DNA of 64,000 nt, taken from positions 1,736,001-1,800,000 of the forward strand of contig NZ_CP121467.1 of assembly GCF_029691405.1 (NCBI RefSeq). Reading direction: 5' to 3'. The position numbers were made by a program, and so were the translations under genes. Below are positions 26,819-36,788 of this stretch, piece after piece. The stretch's first letter is position 1; every line of letters begins with the position of its first letter. The stretch comes from Streptococcus sp. D7B5. GTDB lineage: Bacteria > Bacillota > Bacilli > Lactobacillales > Streptococcaceae. Under the pieces are notes generated by a model. It was not told the origin of the DNA. It was given only the letters and a program-made list of their open reading frames with translations, and did not search any database.

Positions 26819-29134
26819 ATGGTTGTTAAGACAGTTGTTGAAGCACAAGACATTTTTGATAAAGCTTGGGAAGGCTTCAAAGGCGTAGATTGGAAAGAAA
26901 AAGCAAGTATTTCTCGCTTTGTTCAAGCTAACTACACACCTTATGATGGAGATGAAAGTTTCCTTGCTGGACCAACAGAACGTTCACTTCACATCAAAAA
27001 AATCGTAGAAGAAACAAAAGCACACTACGAAGAAACTCGTTTCCCAATGGACACTCGTCCAACATCTATTGCTGATATTCCTGCTGGATTTATCGACAAA
27101 GAAAATGAAGTTATCTTCGGTATCCAAAACGATGAACTCTTCAAATTGAACTTCATGCCAAAAGGTGGTATCCGTATGGCTGAAACTACTTTGAAGGAAA
27201 ATGGATATGAACCAGATCCAGCTGTTCACGAAATCTTCACTAAATACGTAACAACAGTTAACGACGGTATCTTCCGTGCCTACACTTCAAACATTCGTCG
27301 CGCTCGTCACGCTCACACTGTAACTGGTCTTCCAGATGCCTACTCACGTGGACGTATCATCGGTGTTTACGCACGTCTTGCTCTTTACGGTGCAGACTAC
27401 TTGATGCAAGAAAAAGTAAACGACTGGAATGCGATCAAAGAAATTGATGAAGAAACAATCCGTCTTCGTGAAGAAGTAAACCTTCAATACCAAGCATTGC
27501 AACAAGTTGTTCGCTTGGGTGACCTTTACGGAGTTGATGTCCGCAAACCAGCGATGAACACGAAAGAAGCAATCCAATGGGTTAACATCGCCTTCATGGC
27601 TGTCTGCCGTGTTATCAACGGTGCTGCAACATCTCTAGGACGTGTGCCAATCGTATTGGATATCTTTGCAGAACGTGACCTTGCTCGCGGTACATTTACT
27701 GAATCAGAAATCCAAGAGTTCGTTGATGATTTCGTTATGAAACTTCGTACAGTTAAATTTGCTCGTACAAAAGCTTATGACCAATTGTACTCAGGTGACC
27801 CAACCTTCATCACAACTTCTATGGCTGGTATGGGTAACGACGGTCGTCACCGTGTTACTAAGATGGACTACCGTTTCTTGAACACTCTTGACAACATCGG
27901 TAACTCACCAGAACCAAACTTGACAGTTCTTTGGACTGACAAATTGCCTTACAACTTCCGTCGCTACTGTATGCACATGAGCCACAAACACTCTTCTATC
28001 CAATACGAAGGTGTAACAACAATGGCTAAAGACGGATACGGAGAAATGAGCTGTATCTCATGCTGTGTGTCACCACTTGACCCAGAAAACGAAGATCAAC
28101 GCCACAACATCCAGTACTTCGGTGCTCGTGTAAACGTTCTTAAAGCTCTTCTTACTGGTTTGAACGGTGGTTACGACGATGTTCACAAAGACTACAAAGT
28201 ATTTGACATCGATCCTATCCGTGACGAAGTTCTTGAATTTGAATCAGTTAAAGCGAACTTTGAAAAATCTCTTGACTGGTTGACTGACACTTACGTAGAC
28301 GCTTTGAACATCATCCACTACATGACTGACAAGTACAACTACGAAGCTGTTCAAATGGCCTTCTTGCCAACTAAACAACGTGCTAACATGGGATTCGGTA
28401 TCTGTGGATTTGCTAACACTGTTGATACATTGTCAGCGATTAAATACGCTACTGTTAAACCAATCCGTGACGAAAATGGCTACATCTATGATTACGAAAC
28501 AATCGGTGAATACCCACGTTGGGGTGAAGATGACCCACGTTCAAACGAATTGGCAGAATGGTTGATCGAAGCTTATACAACTCGTCTACGTAGCCACAAA
28601 CTATACAAAGACGCAGAAGCTACTGTATCACTTTTGACAATCACATCTAACGTTGCTTACTCTAAACAAACTGGTAACTCACCAGTCCACAAAGGTGTAT
28701 ACCTCAACGAAGATGGTTCTGTGAACTTGTCTAAACTTGAATTCTTCTCACCAGGTGCGAACCCATCTAACAAAGCTAAAGGTGGATGGTTGCAAAACTT
28801 GAACTCACTTGCTAGCCTTGACTTTGGTTACGCAGCTGACGGTATCTCATTGACAACTCAAGTTTCTCCACGTGCTCTTGGTAAGACTCGTGACGAGCAA
28901 GTTGATAACTTGGTAACAATCCTTGATGGTTACTTCGAAAACGGTGGACAACACGTTAACTTGAACGTTATGGACTTGAACGATGTTTACGAAAAGATTA
29001 TGTCAGGTGAAGACGTTATCGTACGTATCTCTGGATACTGTGTAAACACTAAATACCTCACTCCAGAACAAAAAACTGAATTGACACAACGTGTCTTCCA
29101 CGAAGTTCTTTCAATGGATGACGCATTGAGCTAA
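26819..29134 (+). CDS. pflB: Formate acetyltransferase (pyruvate formate-lyase)
   Basis: A 771-residue glycyl radical enzyme. The catalytic adjacent cysteines are Cys415-Cys416 in SCISCCVSP, and the radical site is Gly739 in VRISGYCVN, here with Cys after Tyr where many homologues have Ala. It splits pyruvate with CoA into formate and acetyl-CoA in mixed-acid fermentation and needs PflA activase, which is not encoded here. Codon use is highly biased, as for fusA. Its own promoter and terminator make it monocistronic. Confidence 0.97.
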   Translation: MVVKTVVEAQDIFDKAWEGFKGVDWKEKASISRFVQANYTPYDGDESFLAGPTERSLHIKKIVEETKAHYEETRFPMDTRPTSIADIPAGFIDKENEVIFGIQNDELFKLNFMPKGGIRMAETTLKENGYEPDPAVHEIFTKYVTTVNDGIFRAYTSNIRRARHAHTVTGLPDAYSRGRIIGVYARLALYGADYLMQEKVNDWNAIKEIDEETIRLREEVNLQYQALQQVVRLGDLYGVDVRKPAMNTKEAIQWVNIAFMAVCRVINGAATSLGRVPIVLDIFAERDLARGTFTESEIQEFVDDFVMKLRTVKFARTKAYDQLYSGDPTFITTSMAGMGNDGRHRVTKMDYRFLNTLDNIGNSPEPNLTVLWTDKLPYNFRRYCMHMSHKHSSIQYEGVTTMAKDGYGEMSCISCCVSPLDPENEDQRHNIQYFGARVNVLKALLTGLNGGYDDVHKDYKVFDIDPIRDEVLEFESVKANFEKSLDWLTDTYVDALNIIHYMTDKYNYEAVQMAFLPTKQRANMGFGICGFANTVDTLSAIKYATVKPIRDENGYIYDYETIGEYPRWGEDDPRSNELAEWLIEAYTTRLRSHKLYKDAEATVSLLTITSNVAYSKQTGNSPVHKGVYLNEDGSVNLSKLEFFSPGANPSNKAKGGWLQNLNSLASLDFGYAADGISLTTQVSPRALGKTRDEQVDNLVTILDGYFENGGQHVNLNVMDLNDVYEKIMSGEDVIVRISGYCVNTKYLTPEQKTELTQRVFHEVLSMDDALS

Positions 29135-29154
29135 GATTCAATTAGAATGAAAAG

Positions 29155-29181
29155 AAAGCCAGTCAAAATGACTGGCTTTTT
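29155..29181 (+). terminator. Terminator of pflB
   Basis: Perfect 11-bp stem AAAGCCAGTCA with TGACTGGCTTT, loop AAA, then T residues. Confidence 0.92.
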
Positions 29182-29229
29182 ACTATAATATCAAAGATTG
29201 GCCTAATTGTAGATATAATATATATTAAG

Positions 29230-29259
29230 CTATTTATATCAGTTTACCGATATAAATAG
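29230..29259 (+). repeat. 11-bp perfect inverted repeat between pflB and the LPXTG gene
   Basis: CTATTTATATC (29230-29240) and GATATAAATAG (29249-29259) around AGTTTACC. It is about 65 bp upstream of the nearest -35 and is the main structure in the 320-base gap 29135-29454. Operator or mobile-element remnant are both possible. Confidence 0.6.
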
Positions 29260-29321
29260 TTCAAAATTGAATGGCTAGGTTATAGAATGGTGCAAATACG
29301 TGTATTTTTAAGTTAATATAC

Positions 29322-29350
29322 TTGAATAGATTGTATTGAAATGTTATAAT
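29322..29350 (+). promoter_or_regulatory. Promoter of the LPXTG surface protein gene
   Basis: TTGAAT (29322-29327), 17 bases, perfect TATAAT (29345-29350). The resulting leader of about 97 nt carries the hairpin TAATCTC-TTAGG-GAGATTA (29401-29419) shortly before the AAGAGGAGAAGAA ribosome-binding site. Confidence 0.7.
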
Positions 29351-29454
29351 ATATCAGATAAACTCTAGTTAGTGATAGGGGTTGTCAAAATAGTATGATG
29401 TAATCTCTTAGGGAGATTAGAAATAAAAATTTCATATAGAAAAGAGGAGAAGAA

Positions 29455-32400
29455 ATGTCGAAAAGCAAAGCGTTAAACATGCTTTCTAAATTTTCTGCGT
29501 TAACTTTTGCTATTTTAGCTCTAGCATCTGTTTTGGTAGGGATTGTTAAAGCAGATAATCCTGTTTCAAAAGAATTGACACAAGTAATTACAGGCATCGA
29601 TCTATTAGATGCTTCAGACACTAAGCAAAATGTGAGTTCAGAAGGAGATTTCTCGCTTCGTACGAATTTAGCATATAAGCTTCGCGTGACCTTTGATCTC
29701 AAACAGTATAATGAACATCTGAATAATGGAGATTATTTTACCTTTGATATACCTGCTCCTATGGCAGTTTATGAAGGGAGTCAGGATTTAATTGATCCGA
29801 CAACAAAAGTTACTATTGGAGAAGCAGAAGTGACTTCAAATGGTACTGATCAAGGTGGGAAAGCAAAAATCACCTTAAAAAACTTGGATAAATATCTAGA
29901 GAAAACTGGTGGAGATAAGGTAAAGGATGTGTCAGGGAATTTTTCTGTTACTTTTAGATTCTTAAAGGATCAGAATAAAACCCGTATTAACTTTAATTCA
30001 TCCTCATTGAAGCAAGAAGTGACTCACATTTATTCCTCAAAAACAATCGATGGTCCCAAAGTTGGTACTGAAAATTATGCTAAAATTGGGGGTCGTGCTG
30101 CCCTTGAAAGTTGGAACTCTCCAAAACTGGCTGAGATTGGTTCGGTTAGCAAGGGAGATGCATGGTCTACCTGGCGTGTACGTGTAAATACAGAGAAACA
30201 AGACTTAGGACAAAATATTGTATTACATGATACTATACCAAATGATGATACTAGTTACACTCCTGCACAGTATATTCCTGAGACTCTAAAAGTGTATAAG
30301 GCAAATATCACTGTTGGGACTTCTGCTGTTCCAGATGATGCAGTTTTGTTAACTGAGGGACAAGACTATACCGTTTCGTGGAACGAAAACTATACTTCAT
30401 TTGATATCATTTTTAAAGATGGAACGACCTCTTATATAGTCTCTTATAACACAACAACTCCTAATGATGGAAGTAAAGTAGGAAATAGGGTTGCTCTGTC
30501 ATTGGCTGACGGGACTAAATTAGCACAGAATACAAGTCGTCCGGGAGCACTTGATATGACAGCTGAGGCGACGTCTTTGATTTCTGGAACGATTGTAGCA
30601 TCTACTGCTTACCAAATTAAGATTCATAAGACTGATGCCTTCACTCTTGCTCCGGTTTCGGGTGCGGTATATACTGTGACAGCAGCAGATGATGCAAGTG
30701 AAACAACAGAAGTGACTACGAATGAAAAAGGAGTAGCGCTTACGAAAACTTATGATCAGAAATGGGAAGGTAAAACGTTTAAGATCAAAGAGAAGACTGC
30801 CCCAGCAGGTTATAAACTAGATGAAAAAGAGTATACAGTTAAACTCGGTGCTGCGGGTTCTACTATTCATCTTAAAGATGAACCTGTTCCAGCTGTATTC
30901 AATGTGACGGCTAAGAAAGTAGTAGAAGGACGTACAGATAAACTTCCAAAAGCGGATGAGTTTACCTTTAACCTATTTTCTGCAGAGAACTTGAAGGACC
31001 CTGTAGCCACAGCAAAATCAAAAGCTGATGGAACTATTACCTTTGAGAATCTCCAAGTAAAAGGTGCGGGAACTTATCACTACATCATCAAAGAGGACAC
31101 TTCAACAGCAGTTGCAGGCGTTACATTTGATACAGAAGCCAAGGAAGTTACTGTAGCAGCAACTTTCCAAAGTGGAGTTTTAACAGCAACTGTCACATCT
31201 GCAGAACCAACTTTCACTAACACTTATAAAGTAACTCCAGCTAAAGAAACTATCACAGCTAAGAAAGTCTTGAACGGTAAAGAACTTGAAGCTGATAAAT
31301 ACGAATTCGAACTTAAAAAAGGTGAAGAAGTCGTTGCGACAGCTAAAAACGCTGCAGACGGCACCGTTACTTTCAAAGAAATTGAGTTCGAAACAGCAGG
31401 TGATTACACTTACACTATCACTGAAAAAGCAGGTAGTGAAAAAGGTGTGACATACGATACTGTTAAACACGAAGTTAAGGTAAAAGTTACAGATAACGGC
31501 CAAGGTCAACTTGTTGCAACTGTTACAGGTAACAACCCAACCTTCACCAACACCTATAAAGCAGCTAAAACAAGTGCAACGATCACAGCTACTAAAGTCT
31601 TGGATGGTAAAGCCCTCGAAGCTGATAAATACGAATTCGAGCTTAAAGAAGGTGACAAAGTCGTTGCGACAGCTAAAAACGCTGCAGACGGTACTGTTAC
31701 TTTCAAAGAAATCGAATACAATGAAGCAGGCGACCACACTTACACTATCTCAGAAAAAGCAGGTAGTGAAAAAGGTGTGACATACGATACTGCTAAACAC
31801 GAAGTTAAGGTAAACGTTACAGATAACGGTCAAGGACAACTTGAGGCAGCTGTTACAGGTAACAACCCAACCTTCACCAACACTTATAAAGCAGCTCCAG
31901 CAAAAATTGCTATTGAAGCTAAAAAAGTTTTGAATGGTAAAGAGCTGGAGATAGATGAGTTTGAGTTTGAACTGAAAGAGGGTGACAAGGTTGTTGCGAC
32001 AGCAAAGAATGCTGCTGGCGGATTGATTCGTTTTTCTGAAATTAGCTATTCAACAGCAGGAGTATATAACTATACTATTACAGAAAAGGTTGGCAATAAA
32101 CTTGGTGTAACTTATGATAAAACAGAACATCCAGTAACTGTAGAAGTGAAAGATAATGGCTCAGGTCAACTTGTCGCGACAGTTACAAGTGAAACACCGG
32201 TCTTCGTTAATGACTATAAAGCAGAACCTGCACAAGCTACAATCAAAGCTAAGAAAGTCTTGAAAGGTAAAGCGCTTGAAGCTGATGCTTACACATTTGA
32301 ACTGAAAGAAGGTTCAGACCTTGTAGCTACGGCTAAGAATACTGCCTCAGGAGAAGTTGTCTTCAACGTCACTTTCTCAGCAGCAGGCGATTACGCTTAC

Positions 32401-33549
32401 ACTATTACTGAAAAAGCTGGTGACGATAAAACAATCACTTATGATCAAAATGCGTATGAAGTGTTCGTCACTGTTGCGGATGATGGTAAAGGCCAATTGG
32501 TTGCGACTGTAGAAGATGCGGATACAGAACGGGTCTTCACAAATACTTATACAGCACCAGTTCCACCGGCGCCAACAGCTACATCAGCAACACTTGAATT
32601 TACGAAAGAATTGACTGGTCGTACTTTGGTTGATGGTGAGTTCCAATTTGAATTGTACAAAGATGGACAAAAAATTGATACAAAAACAAACCAAGGTGGA
32701 AAAGTAACATTTAATGCAATCAACTATGATGCAGAAGGTGAGTATACTTATACTGTAAAAGAAGTGAATGCTGGAGCAACTGGTATTACTTATGATACAG
32801 AAAAGACTGCGGTGGTAAAAGTAACCAAAGATGCAGCAACCAACGCTTTGAAGGCAGCTGTTGAATATCCAGCAGGTAATGTCTTCAAGAATAGCTTCAA
32901 AGCACCAGTAGTAGAAGCTACGATTGAAGCAACTAAGAAACTTGAAGGTAAAGAACTTGCGACAGACGCTTATACTTTCGAATTGAAAGAGAAAGGTGCC
33001 GTTGTAGCTACAGCTAAGAATACTGCCGAAGGTAAAGTAGCCTTTGTTCGTTCATTCGAAGAAGCAGGTACTTACACTTATACCTTGGTTGAAAAAGTTG
33101 GTACTGAAGAGGGTATTGAATACGATAAGACTGAGCATACTGTAACAGTAACAGTAGTTGCGGATGGTCAAGGTCTCTTGACTGCGACTGTCTCATATGC
33201 AGATGGTAAAGCAGTTGTATTTACAAATAAATACACTGTTCCAACACCAACACCAGAACCAAATCCAGCACCAACACCAAATCCAGCTCCAAATAATCCA
33301 GGAACAACGCCAGATCCAGCACCAACGCCAGATCCAGCGCCAAATAATCCAGGAACAAATCCAACTCCAGGAACAGAACCGACTGATCCAGGACAAAAAG
33401 AGGATCCAAAACCAGCACCTCCAGCTACTGAGACTAAAGGTAAAGCTGAACTTCCAAACACAGGGGAAGCAACCTCTGTCCTTTCTGCGCTTGGATTTGT
33501 AGTCTTGGCATTGAGTGGATTGGTATTCTTCGTAAAACGCAAAGCTTAA
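29455..33549 (+). CDS. LPXTG-anchored surface protein with seven pilin-type isopeptide repeats
   Basis: A 1364-residue cell-wall protein. In order: signal peptide (about 1-33), an adhesin-like region (about 45-375), a SpaA/Cna-B-type domain (about 385-475, KIHKTDAFTLAPVSGAVYTV), seven tandem repeats of about 110 residues (about 479-1260), a Pro-rich wall-spanning segment and the sorting signal LPNTG at 1333-1337 with hydrophobic helix and KRKA tail. Each repeat keeps a Lys near its start (AKKV or equivalent), a Glu in the ITEKAG-like strand and an Asn in FTNTYK-like sequence, the triad forming Lys-Asn isopeptide bonds in streptococcal FctA-like pilins. No sortase gene adjoins, so housekeeping SrtA anchoring is likely. 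Ligand unknown; adhesion is inferred. Confidence 0.9.
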   Translation: MSKSKALNMLSKFSALTFAILALASVLVGIVKADNPVSKELTQVITGIDLLDASDTKQNVSSEGDFSLRTNLAYKLRVTFDLKQYNEHLNNGDYFTFDIPAPMAVYEGSQDLIDPTTKVTIGEAEVTSNGTDQGGKAKITLKNLDKYLEKTGGDKVKDVSGNFSVTFRFLKDQNKTRINFNSSSLKQEVTHIYSSKTIDGPKVGTENYAKIGGRAALESWNSPKLAEIGSVSKGDAWSTWRVRVNTEKQDLGQNIVLHDTIPNDDTSYTPAQYIPETLKVYKANITVGTSAVPDDAVLLTEGQDYTVSWNENYTSFDIIFKDGTTSYIVSYNTTTPNDGSKVGNRVALSLADGTKLAQNTSRPGALDMTAEATSLISGTIVASTAYQIKIHKTDAFTLAPVSGAVYTVTAADDASETTEVTTNEKGVALTKTYDQKWEGKTFKIKEKTAPAGYKLDEKEYTVKLGAAGSTIHLKDEPVPAVFNVTAKKVVEGRTDKLPKADEFTFNLFSAENLKDPVATAKSKADGTITFENLQVKGAGTYHYIIKEDTSTAVAGVTFDTEAKEVTVAATFQSGVLTATVTSAEPTFTNTYKVTPAKETITAKKVLNGKELEADKYEFELKKGEEVVATAKNAADGTVTFKEIEFETAGDYTYTITEKAGSEKGVTYDTVKHEVKVKVTDNGQGQLVATVTGNNPTFTNTYKAAKTSATITATKVLDGKALEADKYEFELKEGDKVVATAKNAADGTVTFKEIEYNEAGDHTYTISEKAGSEKGVTYDTAKHEVKVNVTDNGQGQLEAAVTGNNPTFTNTYKAAPAKIAIEAKKVLNGKELEIDEFEFELKEGDKVVATAKNAAGGLIRFSEISYSTAGVYNYTITEKVGNKLGVTYDKTEHPVTVEVKDNGSGQLVATVTSETPVFVNDYKAEPAQATIKAKKVLKGKALEADAYTFELKEGSDLVATAKNTASGEVVFNVTFSAAGDYAYTITEKAGDDKTITYDQNAYEVFVTVADDGKGQLVATVEDADTERVFTNTYTAPVPPAPTATSATLEFTKELTGRTLVDGEFQFELYKDGQKIDTKTNQGGKVTFNAINYDAEGEYTYTVKEVNAGATGITYDTEKTAVVKVTKDAATNALKAAVEYPAGNVFKNSFKAPVVEATIEATKKLEGKELATDAYTFELKEKGAVVATAKNTAEGKVAFVRSFEEAGTYTYTLVEKVGTEEGIEYDKTEHTVTVTVVADGQGLLTATVSYADGKAVVFTNKYTVPTPTPEPNPAPTPNPAPNNPGTTPDPAPTPDPAPNNPGTNPTPGTEPTDPGQKEDPKPAPPATETKGKAELPNTGEATSVLSALGFVVLALSGLVFFVKRKA
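30889..33240 (+). repeat. Seven tandem pilin-repeat coding units
   Basis: Equivalent codons recur at exactly 330-bp steps (31291, 31621, 31951, 32281) across repeats two to five. Repeats two and three are nearly identical in DNA, a sign of recent duplication or conversion; the first, sixth and seventh are more divergent. Repeat number is likely to vary between strains. Confidence 0.85.
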
Positions 33550-33617
33550 GCTTTTGTAGAAGAAACATGAAACTTGGTAAGTGAGAATATTTCTTCTCTC
33601 TTAAACTTGATAGAGGA

Positions 33618-33653
33618 AGTCTCTAGAAAATTCGTTTTCTAGGGGCTTTTTTT
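33618..33653 (+). terminator. Terminator of the LPXTG gene
   Basis: A 13-bp stem with two G-U pairs (33618-33630 with 33635-33647), loop TTCG, then a seven-base T-run. Confidence 0.9.
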
Positions 33654-33680
33654 GTACTTCAAAAAATTTTTTAAAAAAAT

Positions 33681-33697
33681 AGTCAAATTTGGTCAAA
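33681..33697 (+). promoter_or_regulatory. CtsR box 1 upstream of clpL
   Basis: AGTCAAA-TTT-GGTCAAA matches the CtsR heptad direct repeat (A/G)GTCAAA-NAN-(A/G)GTCAAA apart from the central base. It ends seven bases before the -35 of the first promoter. CtsR represses clp genes until heat shock. Confidence 0.8.
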
Positions 33698-33703
33698 AAG
33701 TTA

Positions 33704-33732
33704 TTGACTTTTACTGACTAAAGTGGTATAGT
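33704..33732 (+). promoter_or_regulatory. clpL promoter P1
   Basis: TTGACT (33704-33709), 17 bases, TATAGT (33727-33732) with TGG extended -10. The predicted leader of over 260 nt contains competing hairpins (AAGGAA/TTCCTT at 33741-33758 versus GAAAATGAA/TTCATTTTC at 33744-33774) and a 29-codon ORF. Confidence 0.75.
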
Positions 33733-33829
33733 AGAAACATAAGGAAAATGAATTCCTTAGAAAACTTCATTTTCAATGATCCTATTTCTTGAAAATGTAT
33801 GATAGATACCCTAGAAAGGGGTGAGGCCT

Positions 33830-33919
33830 ATGTTAAATCTAACAGATTTTGAAAAGAAGATGATAAAAGGCTTATTTAAGAAAGAAAAACCAGAAATTAT
33901 ACGTAGGGTAGCTAGTTAG
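33830..33919 (+). CDS. Possible 29-residue leader ORF upstream of clpL
   Basis: ATG at 33830, preceded at six bases by a strong GGGGTGAGG ribosome-binding site and closed by TAG at 33919. The product is basic and amphipathic: it begins MLNLTDFEKKMIKGLF and ends IIRRVAS. No family recognised. It lies between the two CtsR boxes and so would be made only on P1 transcripts. It could be a translated leader or a small heat-induced protein. The strong ribosome-binding site is the main support. Confidence 0.45.
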   Translation: MLNLTDFEKKMIKGLFKKEKPEIIRRVAS

Positions 33920-33943
33920 CTAGTCTAAAATTTTTAAAACAAA

Positions 33944-33960
33944 GGTCAAAGATAGTCAAT
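33944..33960 (+). promoter_or_regulatory. CtsR box 2 upstream of clpL
   Basis: GGTCAAA-GAT-AGTCAAT, the CtsR direct repeat with one mismatch in the second heptad. It overlaps the -35 region of the second promoter. Confidence 0.65.
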
Positions 33961-33973
33961 ATCAGAGATCGCA

Positions 33974-33979
33974 TATAAT
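33974..33979 (+). promoter_or_regulatory. clpL promoter P2 (-10)
   Basis: Perfect TATAAT 24 bp upstream of the clpL start codon, with CtsR box 2 covering the -35 position. No good -35 match. Confidence 0.45.
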
Positions 33980-34002
33980 TAAGAATAAACGAGGTAAAGA
34001 AT

Positions 34003-36108
34003 ATGAACAACAACTTTAATAACTTTAACAACATGGATGATTTATTTAACCAATTGATGGGAGGTATGCGAGGATATAGTTCTGAAAATCGTCGCTACTT
34101 GATTAATGGACGTGAAGTGACACCTGAGGAATTTGCTCACTATCGTGCAACTGGTCAATTGCCAGGAAATGCAGAATCTGATGTGCAAATGCAACAACAC
34201 GCTTCAGGTATGAAACAAGACGGTGTCCTTGCTAAACTAGGTCGTAACTTGACCGCAGAAGCTCGTGAGGGCAAGTTGGATCCTGTTATCGGACGAAACA
34301 AGGAAATTCAAGAAACATCTGAAATCCTCTCACGTCGTACGAAAAATAATCCTGTTCTGGTCGGAGATGCAGGTGTTGGTAAGACAGCCGTTGTAGAAGG
34401 TCTAGCACAAGCGATTGTGAATGGAGATGTTCCGGCTGCCATCAAGAACAAGGAAATTATTTCTATTGATATCTCAGGTCTTGAGGCTGGTACTCAATAC
34501 CGTGGTAGCTTTGAAGAAAACGTTCAAAATCTAGTCAATGAAGTAAAAGAAGCAGGGAATATTATCCTCTTCTTTGATGAAATTCACCAAATCCTTGGCG
34601 CTGGCTCAATCGGAGGAGACAGTGGTTCTAAAGGGCTTGCGGACATTCTCAAGCCAGCTCTCTCTCGTGGTGAATTGACCGTTATTGGAGCGACAACTCA
34701 AGACGAATACCGTAACACCATCTTGAAAAATGCAGCTCTTGCTCGTCGTTTCAACGAAGTCAAGGTCAATGCTCCTTCAGCAGAGGATACCTTTAAAATC
34801 CTTCAAGGGATTCGTGACCTCTATCAACAACACCACAATGTCATCTTGCCAGACGAAGTCTTGAAAGCAGCAGTGGATTATTCTATCCAATACATTCCTC
34901 AACGTAGCTTGCCAGATAAGGCTATTGACCTTGTAGACGTAACGGCTGCTCACTTGGCAGCTCAACATCCTGTAACAGATGTGCATGCTGTTGAACGGGA
35001 AATTGAGGCAGAAAAAGACAAGCAAGAAAAAGCAGTTGAGGCAGAAGACTTTGAAGCAGCTCTCAATGCTAAAACTCGCATTGCAGAATTAGAGAAAAAA
35101 GTCGAAAACCACACAGAAGACATGAAAGTGACTGCCACTGTCAATGATGTGGCCGAGTCCGTAGAGCGTATGACTGGTATCCCAGTTTCTCAAATGGGGG
35201 CATCTGATATCGAACGCCTAAAAGATATGGCTCATCGTTTGGAACACAAGGTTATCGGCCAAGATAAGGCAGTAGAAGCAGTGGCTCGTGCTATTCGTCG
35301 TAACCGTGCTGGTTTTGATGAAGGCAATCGCCCAATCGGTAGCTTCCTCTTTGTAGGTCCAACTGGGGTTGGTAAGACCGAGCTCGCTAAGCAATTGGCA
35401 CTGGATATGTTTGGAACTAAGGATGCTATCATTCGTTTGGATATGTCTGAATACAGTGACCGCACAGCTGTATCTAAGTTAATCGGTACAACAGCAGGTT
35501 ATGTGGGTTATGATGACAATAGCAATACTTTGACAGAACGTGTTCGTCGTAATCCTTACTCTATCATTCTCTTGGACGAAATTGAAAAGGCGGATCCTCA
35601 AGTAATCACCCTTCTCCTTCAGGTCTTGGATGACGGTCGTTTGACTGATGGTCAAGGAAATACAGTGAACTTCAAGAACACGGTCATTATCGCGACATCA
35701 AATGCTGGATTTGGCTATGAAGCTAACTTGACAGAAGATGCAGATAAACCAGAATTAATGGATCGTTTGAAACCATACTTCCGTCCAGAATTCCTTAACC
35801 GCTTTAACGCAGTTATCGAGTTCTCACACTTGAATAAGGAAGACCTTTCTAAGATTGTGGACTTGATGTTGGCTGAAGTCAACCAAACCTTGGCTAAGAA
35901 AGACATTGATTTGGAAGTCAGCCAAGCAGCTAAGGACTTTATCACAGAAGAAGGCTATGACGAAGTTATGGGTGTTCGTCCTCTCCGTCGCGTGGTTGAA
36001 CAACAAATTCGTGATAAGGTGACGGACTTCCACTTGGATCATCTAGATGCTAAACATTTGGAAGCAGATATGGAAGATGGCGTTTTGGTTATTCGTGAAA
36101 AAGCCTAA
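34003..36108 (+). CDS. clpL: ATP-dependent Clp chaperone ClpL
   Basis: A 701-residue HSP100 protein with two AAA+ modules: Walker A GDAGVGKT at 121-128 with Walker B LFFDEI, and GPTGVGKT at 452-459 with ILLDEI, plus a coiled-coil middle segment. The short Asn-rich N-terminus ([18 protein letters not shown]) replaces the usual Clp N-domain, which is typical of ClpL. No ClpP-docking loop of the IGF type is obvious, fitting a disaggregase-type chaperone. Two CtsR boxes upstream indicate heat-shock control. Confidence 0.95.
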   Translation: MNNNFNNFNNMDDLFNQLMGGMRGYSSENRRYLINGREVTPEEFAHYRATGQLPGNAESDVQMQQHASGMKQDGVLAKLGRNLTAEAREGKLDPVIGRNKEIQETSEILSRRTKNNPVLVGDAGVGKTAVVEGLAQAIVNGDVPAAIKNKEIISIDISGLEAGTQYRGSFEENVQNLVNEVKEAGNIILFFDEIHQILGAGSIGGDSGSKGLADILKPALSRGELTVIGATTQDEYRNTILKNAALARRFNEVKVNAPSAEDTFKILQGIRDLYQQHHNVILPDEVLKAAVDYSIQYIPQRSLPDKAIDLVDVTAAHLAAQHPVTDVHAVEREIEAEKDKQEKAVEAEDFEAALNAKTRIAELEKKVENHTEDMKVTATVNDVAESVERMTGIPVSQMGASDIERLKDMAHRLEHKVIGQDKAVEAVARAIRRNRAGFDEGNRPIGSFLFVGPTGVGKTELAKQLALDMFGTKDAIIRLDMSEYSDRTAVSKLIGTTAGYVGYDDNSNTLTERVRRNPYSIILLDEIEKADPQVITLLLQVLDDGRLTDGQGNTVNFKNTVIIATSNAGFGYEANLTEDADKPELMDRLKPYFRPEFLNRFNAVIEFSHLNKEDLSKIVDLMLAEVNQTLAKKDIDLEVSQAAKDFITEEGYDEVMGVRPLRRVVEQQIRDKVTDFHLDHLDAKHLEADMEDGVLVIREKA

Positions 36109-36133
36109 CTCAAGATTTTGAGAATAAAAAAAG

Positions 36134-36163
36134 AAGGAACTAGCTAAAAGCTGGTTCCTTTTT
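36134..36163. terminator. Bidirectional terminator between clpL and luxS
   Basis: AAGGAACTAGCT (36134-36145) pairs with AGCTGGTTCCTT (36149-36160), one G-U pair, loop AAA. A-run on the left and T-run on the right serve both converging genes. Confidence 0.9.
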
Positions 36164-36167
36164 GTGT

Positions 36168-36650
36168 TTAGATGACATGGCGCTCAAAGGCATCATCTGA
36201 GATTCCTTGTTCCAGGATGAGTTTTGCCCATTCTTTAGCAGAAAAGAGGCTGTGGTCCTTGTAGTTTCCGCAAGATTCGATGGTTGTTCCAGGGACATCT
36301 TCCCAAGTAGTGGTTTCAGCAATTTCCTTGAGCGAATCCTTGATAACAGCTGCAATTTCAGCACTGGTATGGCGACCCCACATAATCATGTGGAAGCCTG
36401 TGCGACAACCAAATGGTGAACAGTCAATCATGCCGTCAATTCGGGTACGGATGAGTTTGGCCAAGAGGTGTTCGATAGTGTGAAGCCCAGCAGTAGGGAT
36501 AGAGTCTTCATTTGGCTGTACCAAGCGAATATCAAAGTTGGAGATGATGTCTCCCTTTGGCCCCGTTTCTTCCCCAATCAAGCGAACATAAGGTGCTTTA
36601 ACAATGGTGTGGTCAAGTTCAAAACTTTCAACAATAACTTCTTTTGACAT
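36168..36650 (-). CDS. luxS: S-ribosylhomocysteine lyase
   Basis: A 160-residue metalloenzyme. Metal ligands are His57 and His61 in HTIEH and Cys127 in ESCGNY; the catalytic Cys82 is in FGCRTGFH. It cleaves S-ribosylhomocysteine to homocysteine and DPD, the precursor of the AI-2 signal, as part of the activated methyl cycle. GAAAGGA precedes the start. Convergent with clpL, the same neighbour as in pneumococcus as I recall it. Confidence 0.97.
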   Translation of the reverse strand: MSKEVIVESFELDHTIVKAPYVRLIGEETGPKGDIISNFDIRLVQPNEDSIPTAGLHTIEHLLAKLIRTRIDGMIDCSPFGCRTGFHMIMWGRHTSAEIAAVIKDSLKEIAETTTWEDVPGTTIESCGNYKDHSLFSAKEWAKLILEQGISDDAFERHVI

Positions 36651-36677
36651 GGTAAATCCTTTCAGTTTTCTTCTTTC

Positions 36678-36683
36678 ATTATA
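36678..36683 (-). promoter_or_regulatory. Extended -10 promoter of luxS
   Basis: On the minus strand TGTTATAAT: TGn followed by perfect TATAAT (complement of 36678-36683). No clear -35. Confidence 0.55.
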
Positions 36684-36788
36684 ACATAAAGGGTGCTGTT
36701 GATGGAGTTTGATAAATGACTTTTTATAATAAAGTCTCTATACATAAACCTCAGAATTATAAAGAAAGAATGGAGAGAAGAATACCTT

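Noticed and set aside
29135..29454. Transposase or sortase remnant between pflB and the LPXTG gene
   Set aside because: No frame of meaningful length on either strand; only a terminator, an inverted repeat, a promoter and a leader hairpin are visible.
31180..31737. 185-codon minus-strand frame inside the pilin repeats
   Set aside because: Antisense shadow; Cys/Phe-rich product with no ribosome-binding site, arising from biased codons of the real gene.
33238..33420. Short repeated DNA units resembling a repeat array
   Set aside because: They encode the PxP wall-spanning region (PNPAPTPNPAPNNPG type) in the main frame; there are no spacers or cas genes, so this is not CRISPR.
33168..33542. 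Several overlapping open frames on both strands over the Pro-rich end of the LPXTG gene
   Set aside because: They are frame shadows of repetitive proline codons; they lack ribosome-binding sites and have low-complexity Trp/Cys- or Leu-rich products.
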